From Bacteroidota bacterium (GTDB lineage: Bacteria; Bacteroidota; Bacteroidia; Bacteroidales; Bacteroidaceae): a stretch of DNA of 8,896 nucleotides. A program made the position numbers and the translations under genes. The notes under the pieces are model-generated. The model saw only the letters and a list, made by a program, of their open reading frames with translations. It did not search any database and was not told the origin of the DNA. Location of the stretch: NCBI GenBank assembly GCA_023415545.1, contig JAEZKJ010000065.1:1-8896 (forward strand), in the 5' to 3' direction. This document shows positions 6,119 to 8,896 of the stretch, piece after piece; positions within the stretch are counted from its first letter, which is position 1, and each line of letters begins with the position of its first letter.

Positions 6119-7513
6119 ATGAAAATCATTTCATATAAATATATTTTAGTGTTAACTGCATCTTTTGCAGTTAACACTAATTTTGTTTTTGCACAGAATA
6201 AAAGCAAAACAACTAGAAAAGCACCAAATATTTCATTAAACATCTCATCAAATAGAGATAGTATTAATAGTTCATACTTTAATGTTGGTTTAATGACCAA
6301 TATTAATAAGCAGAAAGGTATAGGCATTAATATTATATCTAGTTCTGTTAAAAGTAGTATGATAGGATTACAAACCTCTGGTTTTGTAAACATCAATGGA
6401 TATAGATCCAAAGGTGTGATGATTAGTGGTATTACTAATATAACCGGCGTATATTCGAGTGGTGTTATGCTCAGCGGGCTTATGAATATTGTTGGTAAAG
6501 AAGCAAATGGTTTGCTGACTTCAGGATTCGGTAATGTTGTTGGAAACAAATCTTCCGGTCTTGTTATAGGTGGATTACTGAATTTATCAGGCAGAGAGAT
6601 GAATGGTATTCATATATCAGGTATAGCTAATGTGTCAGGAAGAAAACAAAATGGATTGGCTATTGCAGGACTTATGAATGCAACATCTGAAAAAGCTAAT
6701 GGATTTCAGATAGCATCAATCATTAACATCGCAGGAAAAGAAAATAGAGGTGCACAACTTTCAGCTCTAGCTAATGTAGGAGTTAATGTTTCCGGATTAC
6801 AAGCTACTGCCCTAACCAATATAGCTGCCGACACATTAAAAGGATTACAATTGGCAGGTGCAGTGAATATAGCTGCCAATTCCATTGGGTCATTCCAACT
6901 TGCCGGTATGGTAAATATTAGTCAAGGGAAAACTCAAGGAATGCAACTAGCACCGGCAAACTATGCAGGACAACTCGATGGATTACAAGTAGGAATATTA
7001 AATATGAGCGACATAAAAAGTCGAGGGTTGCAAGTTGGTATAATTAATTATAGCAAAGATTCTACAGTAAATAAAATAGGTCTTGTAAATATTAATCCAA
7101 AAACAAGAATACAGATGATGCTATTCACAGGGAATAGTAGCAAATTCAACATAGCAGCTCGTTTTAAAAACTCATCTACCTATAGTATTATTGGTGTTGG
7201 GACACATTACCTAGGGTTGAATGATAAATTTTCAGGTGCTATATTTTACAGAACAGGTATATACTATCCTATCACCCAAAAAATAGAGATTAGTGGTGAC
7301 TTAGGTTACTATCATATTGAAAGTTTTGATAATCAAAATGAAATAACTCCTGAAAGAATGTATGCTTTACAAGGGAAAATTAATTTAGAATATATTGTTA
7401 CTAAAGATATCAGCATTTTCGCTTCAGGAGGATATAGCTTAACTAGATATTACGATAGAAATAAATTCTACGATAAAAAACCTATTTTCTCATTAGGTGT
7501 TGTACTATTTTAA
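6119..7513 (+). CDS. Exported 16-residue-repeat surface protein (LA_2272-like)
   Basis: The 464-residue protein has a signal peptide (1-25, ending FVFA, probable cleavage before Gln26). Residues 83-318 are repeats of about 16 residues with consensus G-hydrophobic-x-I/L-x-G-hydrophobic-x-N-hydrophobic-x-G-x-x-x-N. The opening Gly falls at 83, 99, 115, 131, 147, 163, 179, 195 and 211 without any slip, then at 226, 242, 257, 274, 288 and 303. Later copies read GLQLAGAVN and GLQVGIIN, matching my memory of the LA_2272 surface-repeat family. The short period and alternating hydrophobic positions suggest a beta-solenoid or stacked beta-hairpins. Residues 335-464 look like amphipathic beta strands ending in Phe (SLGVVLF), typical of outer-membrane barrels. 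It follows the ligase by 29 nt and precedes a DUF3943 gene by 32 nt. Function is unknown. Codons 10-21 encode a terminator-like hairpin. Confidence 0.85.
   Translation: MKIISYKYILVLTASFAVNTNFVFAQNKSKTTRKAPNISLNISSNRDSINSSYFNVGLMTNINKQKGIGINIISSSVKSSMIGLQTSGFVNINGYRSKGVMISGITNITGVYSSGVMLSGLMNIVGKEANGLLTSGFGNVVGNKSSGLVIGGLLNLSGREMNGIHISGIANVSGRKQNGLAIAGLMNATSEKANGFQIASIINIAGKENRGAQLSALANVGVNVSGLQATALTNIAADTLKGLQLAGAVNIAANSIGSFQLAGMVNISQGKTQGMQLAPANYAGQLDGLQVGILNMSDIKSRGLQVGIINYSKDSTVNKIGLVNINPKTRIQMMLFTGNSSKFNIAARFKNSSTYSIIGVGTHYLGLNDKFSGAIFYRTGIYYPITQKIEISGDLGYYHIESFDNQNEITPERMYALQGKINLEYIVTKDISIFASGGYSLTRYYDRNKFYDKKPIFSLGVVLF
6146..6190 (+). terminator. Terminator-like hairpin inside the signal-peptide codons
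   Basis: TTAGTGTTAACTGCA (6146-6160) and TGCAGTTAACACTAA (6166-6180) are perfect 15-bp reverse complements around the loop TCTTT, followed at once by TTTTGTTTTT (6181-6190). This is the layout of an intrinsic terminator, yet it lies wholly within codons 10-24 of the repeat protein. The stem is AT-rich (5 G-C of 15 pairs). It could end ligase transcripts when the downstream reading frame is not being translated, and be melted by a ribosome close behind the polymerase. Confidence 0.65.
6365..7072 (+). repeat. Coding repeat array, 48-bp period (16 residues)
   Basis: About fifteen units encode residues 83-318 of the surface protein. Units are alike at the protein level (Gly, Asn and hydrophobic positions kept) but diverged in DNA, so this is an old array kept by selection on fold, not a recent tandem expansion. 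The first nine Gly positions are spaced by exactly 48 bp; later units vary between 42 and 51 bp. Confidence 0.85.
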
Positions 7514-7545
7514 ATAGTGCAATAAACCTAATTTGAGAAGATGGA

Positions 7546-8896
7546 ATGAAGACAAAAATAATATTACTATCTCTTTTCTTACTTATTACCTTCAACAGTT
7601 TAAGTTCACAAATTTTACAGAAAAGTGATAGCTTATTTTCCTTCAACGATCCAACAAGAAAAAAACATTTTCTAAAGGGTGCTGCTGAAATGGTTGGGTT
7701 AAATCTTTCCGTTTGGGCATTCGACAGATATGTTATGCAGGAAGATTTCGCAAAGATTAGTATCAACACTATCAAGCATAACATAAAATATGGATTTGTG
7801 TGGGACAATGATCAATTTTCAACCAATCTTTTTGCACACCCTTATCATGGAAGCCTATATTTTAATACAGCTAGAAGTAACGGACTCACTTTTTGGGAAT
7901 CAGCCCCCTACTCTCTTGCAGGCAGTTTGATGTGGGAGTTCGTGTTCGAGAATGAACCGGCAGCAATAAACGATTTAATGGCAACAACTATAGGAGGTAT
8001 TGCTTTAGGTGAATTTACTTATCGTATGTCTTCATTGGTTCTTAATGACTCAAAAAGAGGAGGAGAACGATTCCTGCGAGAACTCGCCGGTACAATTATA
8101 TCTCCTATTCGAGGATTTAACAGATTGATAAGTGGTGATATGTGGAAAGTTAAGCATTCGTTTTACAAATACCATGATTATGAAGATATACCGGTAAAAT
8201 TTTCGGTACAATTAGGAATAAGATATCTTGCAGATGACAATCATATGTTTAAGGGTGAATACAACCCATACATAAATCTTCATACTCTATATGGTGACCC
8301 ATTTGATAATGAATATAATTCACCTTACGATTTCTTTAAAGCTGACATAGCTTTTGGCCTTTCCTCAAATCAACCATTGATAAACCGAATCAATATTTTG
8401 GGACGTATATGGGGAACAACCATTAAAAAAACTTCGAAAGTGGAAATGATGTTTGGTATATTTCAACATTTCAACTATTATGATTCAGAAGCTATAATAG
8501 ATGATTCTAACAATATCCCATATAAAATATCAGAAGCAGCAAGCTTTGGTCCAGGTATAATTTTAAAACTACCAAAACATAATAGTATAATTGCCCTTCA
8601 ACAAGGTTTATTTCTCAGTGGAGTACTTTTAGGAGGTAGTCTTAGTGATTATTATCATGTAATTGATAGGAATTACAATATGGGTAGTGGTTATAGCATT
8701 AAAAATGATACATATATTGATTTTGGTAAATATGGCAATTTTAATATAAACCTCTCTTTACTTCAGTTGTTTACTTGGAAAGGTTATATACATAAAGATT
8801 TAGATAATACAAACCCACTTTATCTTAATGCACAGGGAGATAAAGGAAATGCTTTACTTGCCATTATTAATCCAAAGATAAAACTTAGTTTAACAC
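7546..8896 (+). CDS. Exported DUF3943-domain protein (3' truncated by window)
   Basis: The frame opens at the ATG at 7546 and stays open to the right edge, giving 450 codons and no stop. The first 21 residues are a signal peptide (Lys-rich start, hydrophobic core, FNSLSS before Gln22). The body carries a block I recognise as DUF3943: WDNDQFSTNLFAHPYHGSLY (86-105), then ARSNGLTFWESAPYSLAGSL (109-128), then a helix-like INDLMATTIGGIALGE (141-156). From about residue 210 on, alternating aromatic and hydrophobic strands suggest an outer-membrane beta barrel. GAGAAG (7535-7540) sits 5 nt before this ATG, which favours it over the ATG at 7541, whose frame closes at once (ATG GAA TGA). It follows the repeat protein by 32 nt, probably in the same operon. 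The family's biochemical role is unknown to me; the HPYHG block could be structural or catalytic. Confidence 0.87.
   Translation, partial: MKTKIILLSLFLLITFNSLSSQILQKSDSLFSFNDPTRKKHFLKGAAEMVGLNLSVWAFDRYVMQEDFAKISINTIKHNIKYGFVWDNDQFSTNLFAHPYHGSLYFNTARSNGLTFWESAPYSLAGSLMWEFVFENEPAAINDLMATTIGGIALGEFTYRMSSLVLNDSKRGGERFLRELAGTIISPIRGFNRLISGDMWKVKHSFYKYHDYEDIPVKFSVQLGIRYLADDNHMFKGEYNPYINLHTLYGDPFDNEYNSPYDFFKADIAFGLSSNQPLINRINILGRIWGTTIKKTSKVEMMFGIFQHFNYYDSEAIIDDSNNIPYKISEAASFGPGIILKLPKHNSIIALQQGLFLSGVLLGGSLSDYYHVIDRNYNMGSGYSIKNDTYIDFGKYGNFNINLSLLQLFTWKGYIHKDLDNTNPLYLNAQGDKGNALLAIINPKIKLSLT

Noticed and set aside
6106..6549. 147-codon minus-strand ORF rich in Pro, Ile and Leu
   Set aside because: It is the antisense shadow of the 16-residue repeat array, where periodic Gly/Asn codons keep the reverse frame open.
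6365..7072. Regular 48-bp periodicity as a possible CRISPR or tandem-repeat locus
   Set aside because: The units are diverged in DNA and conserved only as protein, inside one long open frame with a signal peptide, so it is a coding repeat.
7482..7808. 108-codon minus-strand ORF
   Set aside because: It lies opposite the end of the repeat protein and the signal peptide and N terminus of the DUF3943 protein, which has clear family motifs on the plus strand.

Overview
The window looks like chromosomal DNA from an anaerobic member of the Bacteroidales (Bacteroides, Parabacteroides or a close relative). The evidence is AT-rich intergenic DNA, a Bacteroidetes-type promoter (TTTG, 19-nt spacer, TATCTTTG) at 4351-4381, AT-rich leaders with poor Shine-Dalgarno sequences, an oxygen-sensitive class III ribonucleotide reductase, and exported proteins of Bacteroidetes type. 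Genus assignment is inference.

Layout. Positions 1-162 hold the 3' end of an unrecognised gene and a strong intrinsic terminator. Positions 222-702 (minus strand) are the decayed, internally deleted remains of an IS1182-type transposase. From 703 to about 965 I see no gene. Positions 971-1279 hold a -7 promoter element, a well-formed cobalamin (B12) riboswitch (about 984-1160) and a downstream segment that can form two mutually exclusive hairpins. These lead into nrdD (1280-3487) and nrdG (3465-3965), which overlap by 23 nt and end at a nested hairpin, the probable terminator. Positions 4019-4311 are gene-poor and include what may be an IS3-type terminus. A promoter with an embedded GTTTAC/GTAAAC inverted repeat (4312-4381) then starts a second transcription unit.

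The second unit is an AMP-forming acyl-CoA/acyl-acid ligase (4434-6089), an exported protein built on a strict 16-residue repeat (6119-7513, LA_2272-like surface repeat) and an exported DUF3943 protein that runs off the window (7546-8896). The gaps are 29 and 32 nt, so co-transcription is likely. However, a perfect 15-bp hairpin with a T-rich tail, looking just like an intrinsic terminator, lies inside the signal-peptide codons of the repeat protein. It may uncouple the ligase from the two envelope genes.

How the genes work together. NrdD and its radical-SAM activase NrdG make dNTPs anaerobically. The B12 riboswitch suggests that this cobalamin-independent reductase is turned down when B12 is available, which would make sense if the genome also carries a B12-dependent class II reductase (not visible here). 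nrdDG uses mostly CGN arginine codons, unlike the AGA-rich downstream genes, and lies between transposon debris and a short diverged direct repeat, so lateral acquisition is possible. The ligase, repeat protein and DUF3943 protein may form an envelope-lipid or surface module of unknown function; this rests on neighbourhood only.
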